Source: Siphlonurus alternatus (Eukaryota > Arthropoda > Insecta > Ephemeroptera > Siphlonuridae). Taken from it: a stretch of DNA of 64,000 nt. Location: positions 18,023,533-18,087,532 of the forward strand of contig OX463783.1 in the NCBI GenBank assembly GCA_949825025.1, written 5' to 3'. The notes under the pieces are model-generated. The model saw nothing but the letters and a program-made list of their open reading frames with translations, was not told the DNA's origin and did not search any database. Both the position numbers and the translations under genes were made by a program. Below, one piece after another: positions 41,720-55,489 of the stretch (its first letter is position 1; each line of letters opens with the position of its first letter).

Positions 41720-42760
41720 GCCAAAAACTGGGAGTAAAATAAATTTGGTTTACTTGTAAAAGCCAAGTGCTGCACTAGTATTTTTTTTTTTTTTTTTTTT
41801 TATATATACAATGTCTTATTCTATCACATGATAGGAGATTTGTGCATTCGCGAGGCGCTTGTTAGAGCTGTTAGAGGTAAAACGCCTCCGACTGTGAGTT
41901 ACTTTGCCAAATCGCCTTGAGTCAATGTTTAGCTTAGTTGTAGATAGCGTTAACACACCTATATGCTGTTATCTTCTTGTAATACTGTTTCGCTAACATT
42001 GGAGCCGCATTGTAGCAAGGTTTATTCAAACTGTGGAAGAATAAAATAAATAAATACGGTGTGTATTAGTTAAGTTCTATATTGATCTAGAACAATTGCC
42101 ATGCAGCTTTTGGCGGCCTTTTGCAGGCTCGGAAATGTTCCCTCTCGTGGTCAGAGCTCAAACTTCTTAAATTTTCAAAAAATTAAAAAAATTTAAAAAA
42201 ATGAATTCCTTTATCCTGCCCAAATAATATTTTTTTTAATGTACGCTCACAATCAAATTCAAATTTTTAAATGAATAAATTTATTACTTTAATAAATAAG
42301 AAATTAGATTAATCATACACTGGTAGCTACAACATGTATGAAATCAAATTTAATTATGAAGTTGAAGGGAAAGTGAAGAAAAGTTGTTCTCGTGATGCAA
42401 GATAGTTACATCTGCCATCTAAATAGTTGTCTTAATTAACTGCATGATATCAAACATCCAGTTAGACAGCAGGACGTTATTTTGCTAACTACGAAATTTA
42501 CATTTTTAATACAATTGCTGTACAATTTTTTTCTACCCATTTACAATCTGGAGTGTTTTAGATTTTTTTAAAAAAATATATAATATTGAAGCAGGTGTGT
42601 GTGAGAATTGCGTTACAAGTAATTTGATATTGTTACTTTTTTTTTTATCGGTAATAACAAAATTAAAAATTAGGCTCTGTATTAACATTAGTCAGATTGT
42701 GTCGAATTTTTTTGAATTTTAGATTTAAAAATTTGGGTAGATACAGCGAAAGCTATAAGA
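41720..42760. other. Intergenic, no gene seen
   Basis: T22-type run near 41780 and AT-rich sequence; no coding signal. Confidence 0.4.
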
Positions 42761-42779
42761 GAGCAAAGGGACTCTGAAA

Positions 42780-43000
42780 ATATTGGTTAGGCCCCCTGCG
42801 CGTTTAGTTAGAAGACTTCGACAGCCATGTGGTTGACGCAACGCGGCGCTCTGCTCACCGCGCGCTAACTCAAAGTTTCGTCGTTCAATGCAACTTTCGC
42901 TCCTGAACTGTTTGGACGCACAAGCATCTCTCTCGTGAAACTGTTGGTATTTTACTTTTTAGTGATTTTTGATAATACTTCCTATCGAGTTGACAACAAT
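42780..43000 (+). promoter_or_regulatory. GC-rich island ending in a strong donor: candidate first exon
   Basis: From about 42780 the GC content rises (GACGCAACGCGGCGCTCTGC, ACCGCGCGC), and the island ends at GACAACAAT followed by GTGAGTAAAG at 43001, an excellent plus-strand donor. No long reading frame crosses it. I interpret it as a 5' UTR exon with its promoter. Confidence 0.4.
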
Positions 43001-44129
43001 GTGAGTAAAGAGTAATGTTAAATATGCTTTTGTCTTTCAGAGGAGTTAATTTTTTATTATGATTTACGAACGTTTATGGTGATGTTGTGTTAGTGTTATG
43101 ATATCGTTGCCGATTATTTTTATCTCGTATATTAGTGAAATGTGTTTGTGTATTATTTAGTTAAATCTGTATTAATTTGTGTTTCATATTTTTGGCGTGA
43201 ATTTCATTTGATGCGTACTCAAGGACAGGTTTCAGTAGAAATTTTGTTTGCGTTCATTTTTTTCCTGGAAAGATCTTCGTAGATTTTTGGTAATATCTTG
43301 CTGTGGTTAACTGCGTAGAAAGCTGCAGGAACGTGGAACGGTGGAAGTCCTTGTTGAGTATGTAACTTTCTCTTTCTTTTGAATGGTTCCATTCCTAAAA
43401 TTTGAAGTGCCATTGAATTATTTTTTTTTTTTTTAAATTTATTGCATTCAACGCATGATTAGTGCAAAGCGAACTGTGCATGATATCTACCAGTGCCAAC
43501 TAGTGTTTTCTTTGGCGTATGCAGATTGTGTGATACATGATACATTCACGAGTTTCATGACAGTCACAAGTTTCCGTTTCGCGCGCATTTTTTTAAGAAG
43601 AAGCCTGACCTGGCCATCTATCGAGGAAACATGGAAACAAAAATTAGTACAAGATTATCATACTAGGTGGCATGTATGTTTTTATTAACAATTTTTTTGG
43701 ATATCTTGGTTTCAAATTTTCAAGTATTTTCTGTTACCTGATTTAAAAATGTTTTCATCAGATGTGTAAGCTTTTGTTTCATTTTACTGAAATTTTCCCA
43801 CTGCTTTCCATATGAACTAAATTAAAATCGTCGGGACTTTTATTGATCCTGCAAGCTGCAAGTGGTTTTCACGCATGCGTACTAGGCACGTGGTACATAT
43901 TGGGCGTTCTCAAATTTCCATGAATATCACTTTTCACTCATTGCAAAACCAATTGTTATGCCAATTTACGTTGTAATTGCACAAAGTTTTTGGTTTTGAA
44001 GTTCCTGCATGATCTTCGCAATGTATCAGTAGCTTGGTTCTCAATAAAATATTTCAAATACGCCAAAGAGACCATAATTTTTAAGTTGGTACGAAATTCC
44101 TGTCTGGTTTTTGGTGTACACGTGCGGGC

Positions 44130-44345
44130 CAAGGATCGTTGACCCGTTTAGTACGGCGGTGGCGCTAGGTCACGGCGGCGGCTGTCGAGAGTGAAAGTTT
44201 TGGTGGGGGAGGGGTTTACACCAGCTCCCTCCCCTCACCATCGTCTCCACAAAAATTTCTCTGTTACCACCGCAAGAGAGAACGAACAGAGATGGCACGT
44301 GTTTCATCCCCACGGACATTGACCTTTCGCTCCTCGGCAAGGTTA
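44130..44345. promoter_or_regulatory. GC-rich island with nuclear-receptor half-sites
   Basis: GCTAGGTCA (half-site AGGTCA at 44167-44172), TTGACCC near 44139 and TTGACCTTT (44319-44327) fall within about 200 bp, along with CACGTG at 44296-44301. GGCGGT/GGCGGC repeats fill the left half. Half-sites of this type bind monomeric or dimeric nuclear receptors. No splice donor of quality is present. Confidence 0.3.
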
Positions 44346-44999
44346 CTCGTTGTTTGGTGATTTTTTGGAGAAAGTTAATACTCTTCTAACAAACTTGAGG
44401 CTCTAGTACCCCTTGCTTTTGGCTTCTATCAAATGTTATTCACTGTGAGGGTTTTAATTTAAAGCATCTCATCAGTTGCTCTCTTTTCGACCGCATCTTT
44501 CTGGTTTATTTTAGCATTTTTGTCCCAGGCCAACAATTCTACATTAACTTCTCAAGGTTGTCATTGAATTATCCTTGTGATTTCTAATGTCTACCGTGGT
44601 CACATTTATTTTATAGTAATTTATTTAATAAATGAAGCGAATAGGTTCGTTTTTGCACACCGATGGCAGTTGGTGCATTGCATACCTTACAAGGGTTCCT
44701 ATAATATTATGATTTTATTCTTTAATTACAACATTTAAGCTCATCAAAACTGTCGTGAATACTCGAGTACTTTAACAAAAATGATTTAATTTCTTGACTT
44801 GGATGAATTTTTGCATTTGTATCTCTTTTACAACGTGTTGGTTAAATACTTTCCCCTCAATGGACTAAAACAACTGCGACATGACCTGTGCCACCACATT
44901 ACTAGCTTACAACAATTTTAATCTATTTAGTTGGAGAAAAAAACGACCAGACTCTTCTGTTAAAAAAAAAGTTTCGAGTTTTATGTCGCGGCCATTGTA

Positions 45000-45137
45000 C
45001 TGTAGGAACGAGTCTTGACGCGTCATTGGTGCGGGGTGTCGGGCCAATGGCCTTGCACAGACGTTAGGGGAGAGAGACAGAAGGGTTGGAGGGGAACCAG
45101 TCGTGACGTCATCAACATCCGGTGATGCATAATCAGC
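45000..45137 (+). promoter_or_regulatory. CCAAT/CRE promoter with candidate first exon
   Basis: Inverted and direct CCAAT boxes (45024-45028 and 45043-45047), a GAGAGAGA stretch and the full CRE TGACGTCA (45104-45111) precede a GTGAGTAAAAG donor at 45138. The 88-codon minus-strand ORF that runs through all of these is probably accidental. Confidence 0.45.
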
Positions 45138-45974
45138 GTGAGTAAAAGTTGTAAATAAATGCGATGCGAGCATATTTTTTTCTCGATTGGTGTCACTTTT
45201 TTTTACTCATAATTTTAATGACAGTATTAAAACATGTATTAAATTTTACAATATTATTGATATTGATTTCGCTACTTCTACAGTATTTCTAGATATTCTT
45301 TTTAAAATTTGCTGTGTTGGTTCATTTTTGCGGTGGTATTCTTTTAACAATTCGTGCACAAACTGAGAGTACAGTTAAAGTTGTTGGTATCATACATAAT
45401 TATAAAATAGTGAGTTCCGTTCTTGCTTTGCAGCTTGCAAGGTTATTTATTTCATTCAACTTGCAGTTTTTGTTTTTAAATAATATTAAATAAGAAGATA
45501 TGGGATTTTAATCGGAAGGGAACGTTTTATCAATTTTTATTTTTTATGACAAGTCTTTTTCAACGATTATACACCACTCTCCATAGTCCATACCGTTGAA
45601 CTTTCATGCTCTTTAAGCTTCCATAAATAAGCATGGAAGCGTTTTTAATCTTCATCCAGCTTCAATTTAATAATGTTGTTGTTAATAATGTTGCTGTAAA
45701 GCCAACGATCGAAATAAATTTAAATAAAATTATTATTGTTCTAACAATAATTATTAAAAAGATATTTTTAGTTGACATGACAAAAATGTGTCAAATTCTC
45801 GAAAATACCAACCGATCAGTCAATTTTAATGGTTGAAAATAGATGAAGTGCCATATTTGTTTGAGAATGAAAATAAAAAAATAATTATGGATATTTTTAA
45901 TGCATAGTTGATATAAAAATTGAAAGCGAATATGTAAAAAAAAAAAAAGCTGAGTAAAAAAAAAAAATCATGAG

Positions 45975-46236
45975 CGTACGCCGTCTTCCCACGACATGCG
46001 TCGTCTGGGAATGGAGGGGAAAATTTTTGTTGGGAGACAAGAGAGGGGAGGAGAAAAGCTTTGAGACGGGAAGGGATTGGCTGCAGAGTCAGTCTGGTAA
46101 TACTTCTCGGCCAATCCACATCGATTGTTGGATTCAGTCAGTGGCCTGCTGGCCTCTCGTTCTTTTAGCAGCAACCCGTTCGGCTGCTCCCAGACGCGTC
46201 AAGCTATTTCACTGAAGAACATTGACGTTTTAACAA
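45975..46236 (+). promoter_or_regulatory. Double-CCAAT promoter with initiator and weak donor
   Basis: ATTGG at 46076-46080 and CCAAT at 46111-46115 are followed by TTCAGTCAGT near 46134, which resembles an arthropod TCAGT initiator. A roughly 100-nt GC-richer segment closes with GTAAAT at 46237. The pattern matches the other islands in this gene desert. Confidence 0.4.
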
Positions 46237-46399
46237 GTAAATTTTTACTTTTTAGTTCTGCAGTACTTTTTTTTTCTCAATTGAAATGGGTTACTATAAG
46301 ATCTTGTTGTATATTTATTATTTATCACATTTTTGTAATGTGTAAGGTTGAGTGCATCATAGTAGAACCTTCATTTAATTTTTCATAAATGGACGCCAT

Positions 46400-49300
46400 T
46401 TTGATTCATATAAAAAAAAATGCCACGCATCACGAATTTTTGTGACTGCGTCACTTTTGTATCAACCGTTGAATTCATGCTATGATGTAAAATGTGTTCT
46501 TATGTGTTTTTATTAAAATTTATTAATATTTTTTAATGCTCATTAACCTTATTTAACTACCCGGCAAATTCGGCAGTGTTAACTTTCATTCCATACTTCC
46601 GGTGCTGGTATTGTGTGTTAGAATTTTTTTACCACATATCATTTTATTCAAATGTTTGTGTTTTTGAAAAATGATTTGATGTTTTCAGTTCTTCGCTCAT
46701 CATGGTCTTCATGTACGTCGGTGTACATTGTTTTGTGCTTAGGAGTGGGACTTAGACTTTGGCTTGGTTTACACAGGTCAGTCTTTTTCTCTCTCCTATG
46801 CACGGAGCTATATAAACGTCCTAAATTCATCTATATACAAGAATATGTATGGAAGATTGAAGAATTGTTCTCCAGCGTGTGAATCAACGCGTTTCGTGTT
46901 ATAACTGCAGTGGAAACAGAAATTACAATACGCTGTATTATTTATTTAATTGGCGTTTGAATATCTGATGTCACTGCTACCCCTGTTAATCTACGGAAAG
47001 AAGAATTTTATTTTATAATTTTAATTGTGCAAACAAATTTACGTTTTAACCTAATTGCATGCGAAAATTCACAAAATTCAAAAAATTAATCAAATTATGT
47101 AATTCATTGTTGAAGGCTTTGTCATCATATAATAACTATTTATATTATAGTCTGGAAAGAAAGTGAGTTATTCTTAGGAGCATGCTAATAATAATTTAAG
47201 CATTAATTTATAAAGTATCTTATATGTTTATGTATATTCCAAATACAGCACTTTTTCCTTGCAATGCATCCAAATTATATAACGTTCTTTTACCTATTTA
47301 TTTATTTCTCATGTTGCTGTACATAATACAACATAGAGACAACAAAAATTAAAATACCTTAAAAATTAAACATGATACAGTAATAAATGCACTTGTATGT
47401 ATTTATTTATATTATTGCATAGTACTTTAATCCCTAAAAATTATTTATATGTTTTGGTTCGTATATATTCAGGTACGAATAATTTAGTTTGAAGGACCTC
47501 TTAATAAGAACTACACGACACTATTATCTAATACATTTTGCTACAAAATTAATGATTATGCAGTTAATGATTTTTTGATGCATCGTTTTGCATTATATTA
47601 TGGAGTTGGGATTATGGGAAATTATTTTCAGAGGTATTTTCACCATAATTATATATAATATGCTAAAACTCGAATTATCATTTTGTAATCAAAATCGGCA
47701 GAACATGTTCGTTATCGATATTACGAGAGAGATTATATTATAGTGTTTGCGAACATAATAATTCAGTACATTTTTATAATATACAATGTATAATATTATA
47801 GGATATAAGTAGTTGTGCATACGTGATGGAAATAATTAATAATATACTGCATCATATTCTGTTACATAGACTTTGGTTGTTTGGTTCCCTGGTAAAAATT
47901 ATCAATCTTGCATTTAATACGAAGAGACTTCATGCTCCTGTGAATTCAACTGATGATCATTATTATAAGATATATATGATAAGCAAAATGCGCAGATATT
48001 TTAATACGGGTTGAACTGCATCCTTTCAAAATAAACCATTACCTTAATATACCCATTTCGTACACTTCTGCCATAGAAAACATAAAGAAGAAGAATATTA
48101 GCCAAATATAAATATAATATTTATATACATATTTATTACACTGGTTGGACATGTAGGTCTAAATTTTACCCTCCTGCAACAAAGATGATTTTATTTATTT
48201 TAAAAAAAAAATAACATTGCATGAGAAGCGGTATAAATTCCATTTATAATGTGCAATTTTCTAAAACTGCCCATTCAAATTTATTTGCATGCTGCAGTGT
48301 TTGAAATTTTTTATATATTTTTTTAAATGATTAGTCATGATGCGTGATATATGCATGTCGTGTGGGCATTAATTTTTTATATTTTTTGTTTTCATAATAT
48401 ATGATAATATCGGTATAAGAATAAGCAAGGTAACAATGATTTGACGTAAGGCGGTAGCAGCTAATAGGTTATTATATATAATATAATAATTTGTTATTAT
48501 TAATATTATTATATTTTAATTCTAAAGGTTGTGCGTTACCCTGTTCCTTCAAACTGTTCCACAAGCCCCGAAAACTTTCAGATCAACTTAGAATTATTTT
48601 AGATATAATAGTTATTTAAGTATTTTCATTTTTTTTTTTTTTTTTTTTTTTTTACTATTCCTAATATACAATATTATAGTTGATTCATTTATAGCGCATC
48701 AAAATCAAAGTTGAAATTAATGTTAATTAAAAAAATACTGCTTCTGGCTGTCTTAAAATTAATTGCATTTATTGATGGATAGAATGATCATATTGATTAA
48801 TTTCACTATAAACAAAATAGTGTGTTTAGTAAGGAAAATTTTACGTTATTTAAATATATTATTTTTATATATTGATATCAAATTAATTGTCTTGAGCATT
48901 ACTCCATGTATAATGAACTTAATTTTTCTTTTTTTAGAATTTCCGCTTGCATTATTGATTAAGAAAAATAATTATTGCAAATACGATAAATATTGTAAAT
49001 TTCTTGAATTATTTATGTGAAAGAAAAAAGTATTGAACTATTCGTGATTGGGAGCGATTCAGTGGGCGATCGCTCCTAATAAATATTGTGAAATTGTATT
49101 TATACTCGTCCAGGGCAGTCTCCTACTGCAGTAGCAGACTGCCCTGACTCGTCTCGTACGAAGGTGTAATATTAATATTAACAATTAATAAGAAAATTAT
49201 TAAAATACCATTTTAAGTTGCATGAACTTAAAATCAATGACATGACTGATTTTTTTTTATTTATTATTATTATTGTTTATTATTATTATTTTGTTTTAAA

Positions 49301-52300
49301 GTCGATCCATCAAACACAAAAATTGCAAACAATGCAAACCATAAAATTGCTGTACTTTTTTACTTTGCAAAAGTTATTAAACGTGCATAATTATTTTATA
49401 AAATTATAATCAAATAACTTTTGCATTGAATTTCTACACTCTAAACCTAAGATTTTAACAAGAACAAATGCTTAATTAAAATGAAAGCATGACGCGTTTT
49501 CGAATATTTTTCTGATCAATTCAATTTTTATATGACATTATTAAGACAGGTAATGGTCATATGACAAATATATAACATATATTGAGCTATGTTATAATTA
49601 ATGTTAATAGTTTATAAATTATATTAGACTTTCCCACATCCCATGCATGTATGCACCATGTTTTATTATTTTTAAATTAATGAACTAATTACACACATCG
49701 GAAATTCACTTCCATCTATTTTATTTTACAACCGCTGCTGCATTAAAATAACTTCCTTGTATGATTGGTCACGACATTTTTACCACGAAACTGGAAGGAA
49801 GTAAATAATATTATCCACATATTTTCCTTATATGATCATGCACATGCATGCATGTTCGTTTTATTCATCATATTAGTTCAGTCGTTTTTCGTAGAAAAAC
49901 ATGATAGAATCAAGAACGCAGGAGTATTTTATTTTGCGATTATTTCGCAACGGTTCACATGCATTTTTTTTTTTTTTTTTTTTTTCAGCAAGATAGTATT
50001 TTTTATTCGTCCGTTATTTCGCAGCTGCTAAAAATTATATAGACATGAAAATAATCGCGTGTGAAAAAAAATATTTTTTTATTTTATAACATGCAAGATT
50101 ATAATATATATTATAATGTATAAAGTTTCAACCATGTTACCATGACGTTAATATCGGGTATTTTAGTGCATAAATTATATTTTGAGAATTCGCAAACAAT
50201 TCTTATTAAATCAAATTTTACAAAAAAAAAAAAATTAAACCTGTACTCCTGTAATTAACACAATATTTTGCATATATCAATAGTTCCTTATATATATATA
50301 AGAAAATGCTCTCTCCAGCACACAAACAAGTGGAATAAATAAGTTTTCCTGTGACAAAAATTATAATATGCAATAATTAGAGAAATTGTATCGTGCAATT
50401 ACCGATTTGACTCGCACCTGATGCATGCAGAAGCAAGAAGAATCATTTTTAGATCATTAATTTTAATATTGTTTCTCTACATTTTCTTAATAGTGATCGA
50501 GATTATGAAAAAAAAAAAAAAAAAAGGATGAATGAATGAATGAATGGTTTATAATGGCTGAATAGGAATTGACAAAAGAAGATATGCTCATAGACAGGTA
50601 TAGGAATTTTGGTATTTCCGCATCCTTATATATTGGGGTCTATTGTTGTCATGATGGTGGGCTTTATTTTGACTCTGAAAGCATTTTTAACAATAATATA
50701 TCAGGAAGTATGCACTTAGTGTACAATAATGGTCCATTTAAAGTATTTTAACACCTGCATGTGATAACAGATTAATAAATTCATAGACTTAAATGATTTT
50801 CATTTTTTTAATATAATTTTTAAAATGTGAAATAATTGTGCTTACATATATAGGATTTTATTCATAACCATTAATGGTAAGCATCCACCAGAAAACTTAA
50901 ATAGTCGCCATGTTCGTTTGCTGATTTTGACTCCTGCTACAACCACAACCACCGCGCATCGGCGCGCAACCCTTCTGGACACGTTTTTTCGGCTCGAAGT
51001 CAAAACACTATATACTACCGCGAAATTCTTTAGATGCTAAAATATTACTGCTTTAGAATATTCTTTAAATTAATTAAACTGATCAGAAGCAAATATTAAA
51101 TTTTTTATAGTAGCAAACGTAAAAGGTTAGTGCCAATACAAAATTTTAAATTTGCAAACAAAACTTATTTAGAGGGTTAATAATTTGCGATCGAAAAATT
51201 GCTCCGTATAGGATCTTACGTGCGCTTAATCTTTTTTTGTAAGTAAATGGGAGGACAAAGGGTTGATGACGTCAAGATGGATCCTTATAATTATACCATT
51301 GCAGAAAGCACAGATTTGTCTTATTACATTTTATTTTCTATATAATAGTATAGAATAGAAAATTTTATTAGGTCCAAAGCTGTACAATAATCTTCCTGAT
51401 ACCTTAAAACAACTACCTAGTAATTAACAGTTTCGGTCAAAACTGATTGAATTATTAATGCAAAACAATTTTTATGCCATAACAAGAAAAAGAACAGCTA
51501 TAAATAATGTTAATGCTTTCCTTGTAATAGATTAATTCAATTATATAGTAATGTAATAAAGAATATAGTTTTCAGATTGTTTCTCAATTAATAAAAATAT
51601 ATATATAATATTTTTTTTTTTTTTTTAATATAAAAATTTTATTTCTCAGGTATTGTGGACTGACTAGATAATACTATAATATGTATAATGATTGTAATTA
51701 TAATAATATAAAACTGATAATAATAAGTTTTAATTTTTATGTTTCTTTTACAGGTATTGCAATGCTAAAATATTGTAAAAACACAATGTACCTAATAAAC
51801 GGTTCTATGAAATGAAATAAAATTTATTTGATAACTTTCGCTAATAATTACATCAGTATTTGTAGTACATTCAATTCATACAAAATTACATTTTAACTAA
51901 TATTAGATGAATTAATGACAAATTAATGTAAAATTGAAGATTAATACATTATTTAATTCTTACATACTAAAATACAGTATTGGAACAGGAACCCTGGAAA
52001 TTAATACAATATAAAACTTGCACTCTCTGCAATTTGCAAGGAACCATTGCTCATTAATTAATTAGCTATGCACATACTGAGATAAATACCTTATATATGT
52101 ATCGATCACCTTATATAGCGCTGTTTATTTATTTATTTTTTTTGTTCAAATTCTACGGCCTACTACAGTTATTAACAATACTATATTATTATATATGCTC
52201 AAGCTGAAAATACAGGCTCCATGTAAAATGGAGTATTCCTCATTTATGTGTAATAAAATAAATACAAATATTACATACTCTTGAACATGGGCATGTAACA

Positions 52301-54250
52301 TCCACGCATTCATAACTATATACATGCGTATTTATTGTATATAGTATATTATATCTTGATTAATTAAATTATGTAATTGCTGTATATTATATTACACATG
52401 TCATATTATAATATTTATAAATTTAGAAAGTTATTTCTTAATTTATATTACAGTTCACGTATATAATACAATTAATACATAATTATTTATCATGCATTTA
52501 TTGGAGGAACTAATTATATATAGCTGCATGAGGAAGATTTGTTATGCATGTCAAACATCTAATTTTATGAGGGAATAAATAAAATATTTACATTATTTAT
52601 ATAATTTTATTGTTATATACTACTGCAAATTTTATGAATTGTCTTATTTAAAATTATATCATAAAATTATATATCACTTGTATATTATATTAATTGTTAT
52701 TTTAATAAATAATAATAACTGTCTTCATCACACCGTTAAACTGCGAATGTACAAAATGCATTTTATTTATTATTTATTACTATATATTCATTGCATTCAT
52801 GTTATTTTATGAGGACTGAAGGATAGAGATACATTGTTTTAAATATAATTTACAAATAATTAATTACTTTTTTCATATTATTATACTGCATGAAGATTTT
52901 ACTGTTTCATTTTTAATAAATTATCAATTTTATTTATTTATTCAATTCCTCATTATATTTTGTTACTATCATTGCTATTATTGCAATAAAAAACGCTTTT
53001 GTATAAATACATTTTTTTTAAACCTTAAATCATGCAGTATATTATAATATACAATATTTATTTATTTGATTTATATATGTGTATGAATGTTATTTTAATG
53101 ATAATATTGTATCATGTTTAATTTTTAAGTTATATTTATAAGTTGTTTTTTTGTCTCTATGTTGTATTATGTACAGCCACAAGAGAAATAAATAAATAAA
53201 TAAAAAATTTACAGTTATCATCATTACTGTAATAAGTGATAAGGATTATATAAATTTGCCTATGATTTTTTTTTTTTTACTAGAATAAATAGTGTTTCTT
53301 GTTTATAGTACCCATTTTGTTTGTTGGTGATTGTACTTTGATTAATGCAGAGGGGTGCATATGTCGGCCATTTTGTCTGCAGTGTTGTGTGGAGAGGAGA
53401 AGGCGGCGGTGGCAGGTGCAATGCGGGGGGGAGGAAAGGGGGGTGACTGAACAATGGAAACATGGTGATTGGATACTAACTATAACACACTGATACTGAA
53501 ATATATTATCATTACATCAGCTGTCTAATTTTACACATGCTAAAAATTATAACTGTACTTTTAGGCAAAATGTATATTTTTTTTCTCCAAATTACTATAA
53601 CAGCATTGTATTTTTTTTAAATTATGTACAAGAAGAATTTCTTTTGAATAATATGTAAAAAAAAAATTATGCAAATTATTTACACTGTTGCAAAATTAGT
53701 ATTAACATATAAATATAAAATATTAAATTGCTTAATATAAAATAATGCGCATCATATTAATTATATATATATATATATATATATTAGTTGCAAAATGTAT
53801 GCTGATGTAAAATTATATTTTTTAATCTTGCTACTATACGCATTTTGTTTACTGTAACTACGACATTGTTTTATAGCATGCAATGACGTCATGTCCGTGA
53901 TATCATATTTTAGTATATTTTTTAATTTTCTTGATAACTGTGATGGGCGTTTTCATGCTTTTACATGCATGATATAATTAAAATATATTATTATATAACA
54001 TATTATATATTTTTTATGTTCATAAAAATGGATGGTTTAATAACAATTATATTTATGTTGCCTAAATGTTATTCAGGCATGTTTATTTTTTTTATAATTG
54101 AAATAATTTTTATTTTTAAATTTTTAATGATTTTCATGATTATTTTTTTTTACACAATGCTTTGAGTTTGTTCGAAAACTAAAATTGTTATAATATATTA
54201 TATATGATTGTCTTCATCTTTATTTCAAAGACTTCACAGTTCTTGACTTC
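46400..54250. other. Extremely AT-rich gene desert
   Basis: Nearly 8 kb with no exon-like reading frame. It holds poly-A/T runs, (AT)n at 53763-53782, TTTATT/AATAAA-rich stretches, one 36-bp near-perfect hairpin (49109-49146) and a small G-rich patch near 53390-53445. ORFs here are short and AT-encoded. I see nothing that supports a gene. Confidence 0.5.
49109..49146. repeat. 36-bp near-perfect palindrome
   Basis: CAGGGCAGTCTCCTACTG continues directly into its own complement, with one mismatched pair and no loop. Confidence 0.6.
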
Positions 54251-54296
54251 TTAATTGTCATTATTTGATGCTGTTTTTAGTGTTTTTAAAGTAGAG

Positions 54297-54514
54297 TGAG
54301 CCGATTACATTTTTGTTGCGATTATACTTTCTAAAAAATAAACCTTGCCTGCCCTTTATTCCATGCACTCTCTATTGGGAAATGAAAACCAAAAAATTCC
54401 ATCTCAATGCCATCACAAAAAAATCCCATGCATGCAAAGTTGTTTCAGAGGTCCTTATGAAACAGAAAACAGCTTTTTACTCTAACTTCGTCTGAACATG
54501 GTACCAAAAAAAAA

Positions 54515-54563
<49 letters not shown>

Positions 54564-54975
54564 TATATATAAATATATATATATATATATTCCTACTTAA
54601 TCTATATAATGATAATTTTTTTAAAATTGATTTTCAAATAAAAAACAAAAAAAATGTGGGACCGAAAAAAATATTTAAAAATCCACTAAAGAATTCATTA
54701 CGTATTTTTTTTATTGGTATACATATACCATACATAGACGTAACGTCTAGGTACCATAGTTCAGACGAAATTTGAGTAAAAAGCTGTTTTCCATCATAAG
54801 GCTGCATGCCTGCATGATGTTAAAAGGCCACCGAAACACCAACTTTTTTTTTTTTTTTTGGGGCAAGCTATTTGAGATGGAAATTTGTTGTTTTTTATTT
54901 CTCAATTGAGGGAAGGTTAAACTATTTTTAGAAAATTAAATATTTAAAAAAAAATGCAATCGCTCACTCTATAAC
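54297..54975. mobile_element. TA-flanked inverted-repeat element with (AT)n core
   Basis: GAGTGAGCCGATTACATTTT on the left mirrors AATGCAATCGCTCACTC on the right, with TA on both sides. Inner arms (GAAACAGAAAACAGCTTTTT, CGTCTGAACATGGTACC) are mirrored near 54750-54810. The centre is (AT)n, 54518-54598. Confidence 0.7.
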
Positions 54976-55320
54976 TTTAAGTAAAAATTATACGCATCAG
55001 TCTTAAGGAATGATGTAATATCTAGGACTGTCTTCTCTTTTAAATCATTGAAATAACAAATTATAATATAAGCATTATATTTATAAGCTATAATCATTAT
55101 ATTATATACTAATATATACCATAACTTTCTCCATTTGTTCCAACTTATTCTTAATTTGATGCATGGTGTATAATACTGGGTATGCCAAGGCACAGCCATA
55201 TTATAATACATGCAATGCAAGGCCAATAATACGTACAGTAATCATTACGTTGTTGCTGTGCAAAATATTGAAGAGAATGTTATAACAAAGCCCCGTCATT
55301 GTCGTATTATACATAAGCAG

Positions 55321-55489
55321 ATTCCCTGCAAATGCTTAGGCTATGCTGACATGCTGTGGGCAATGTGCGAGGGGAGGCAACGAGACATGATCAAGTGGCA
55401 GCATAGCAGACTGCTGCTGTATGCTGGAAGCAGCTACTCTGATAAAGAGGAAATGCGCCAACCCACTGTATATACCTCATCCTCACAAG
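55321..55489 (+). CDS. Isolated exon-like ORF, unknown protein
   Basis: The ORF 55210-55605 (131 codons) is the most exon-like frame in the right-hand desert. Its GC-richer core is bounded by a CAG acceptor at 55318-55320 and a CACAAG/GTAACA donor at 55490, giving a 169-nt exon. It encodes IPCKCLGYADMLWAMCEGRQ followed by a basic, Trp/Tyr-containing stretch (RDMIKWQHSRLLLYAGSSY). Outside the core the codons become AT-rich and the peptide becomes implausible. I do not recognise the family, and no partner exon was found. It could be an internal exon of a large plus-strand gene, a gene fragment or chance. Confidence 0.3.

Noticed and set aside
44907..45173. 88-codon minus-strand ORF
   Set aside because: It lies over CCAAT boxes, a CRE and a plus-strand donor and has no domain; the promoter reading explains the sequence better.
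49109..49146. Possible microRNA hairpin
   Set aside because: The palindrome has no loop and a stem of only 18 bp, unlike a pre-miRNA.
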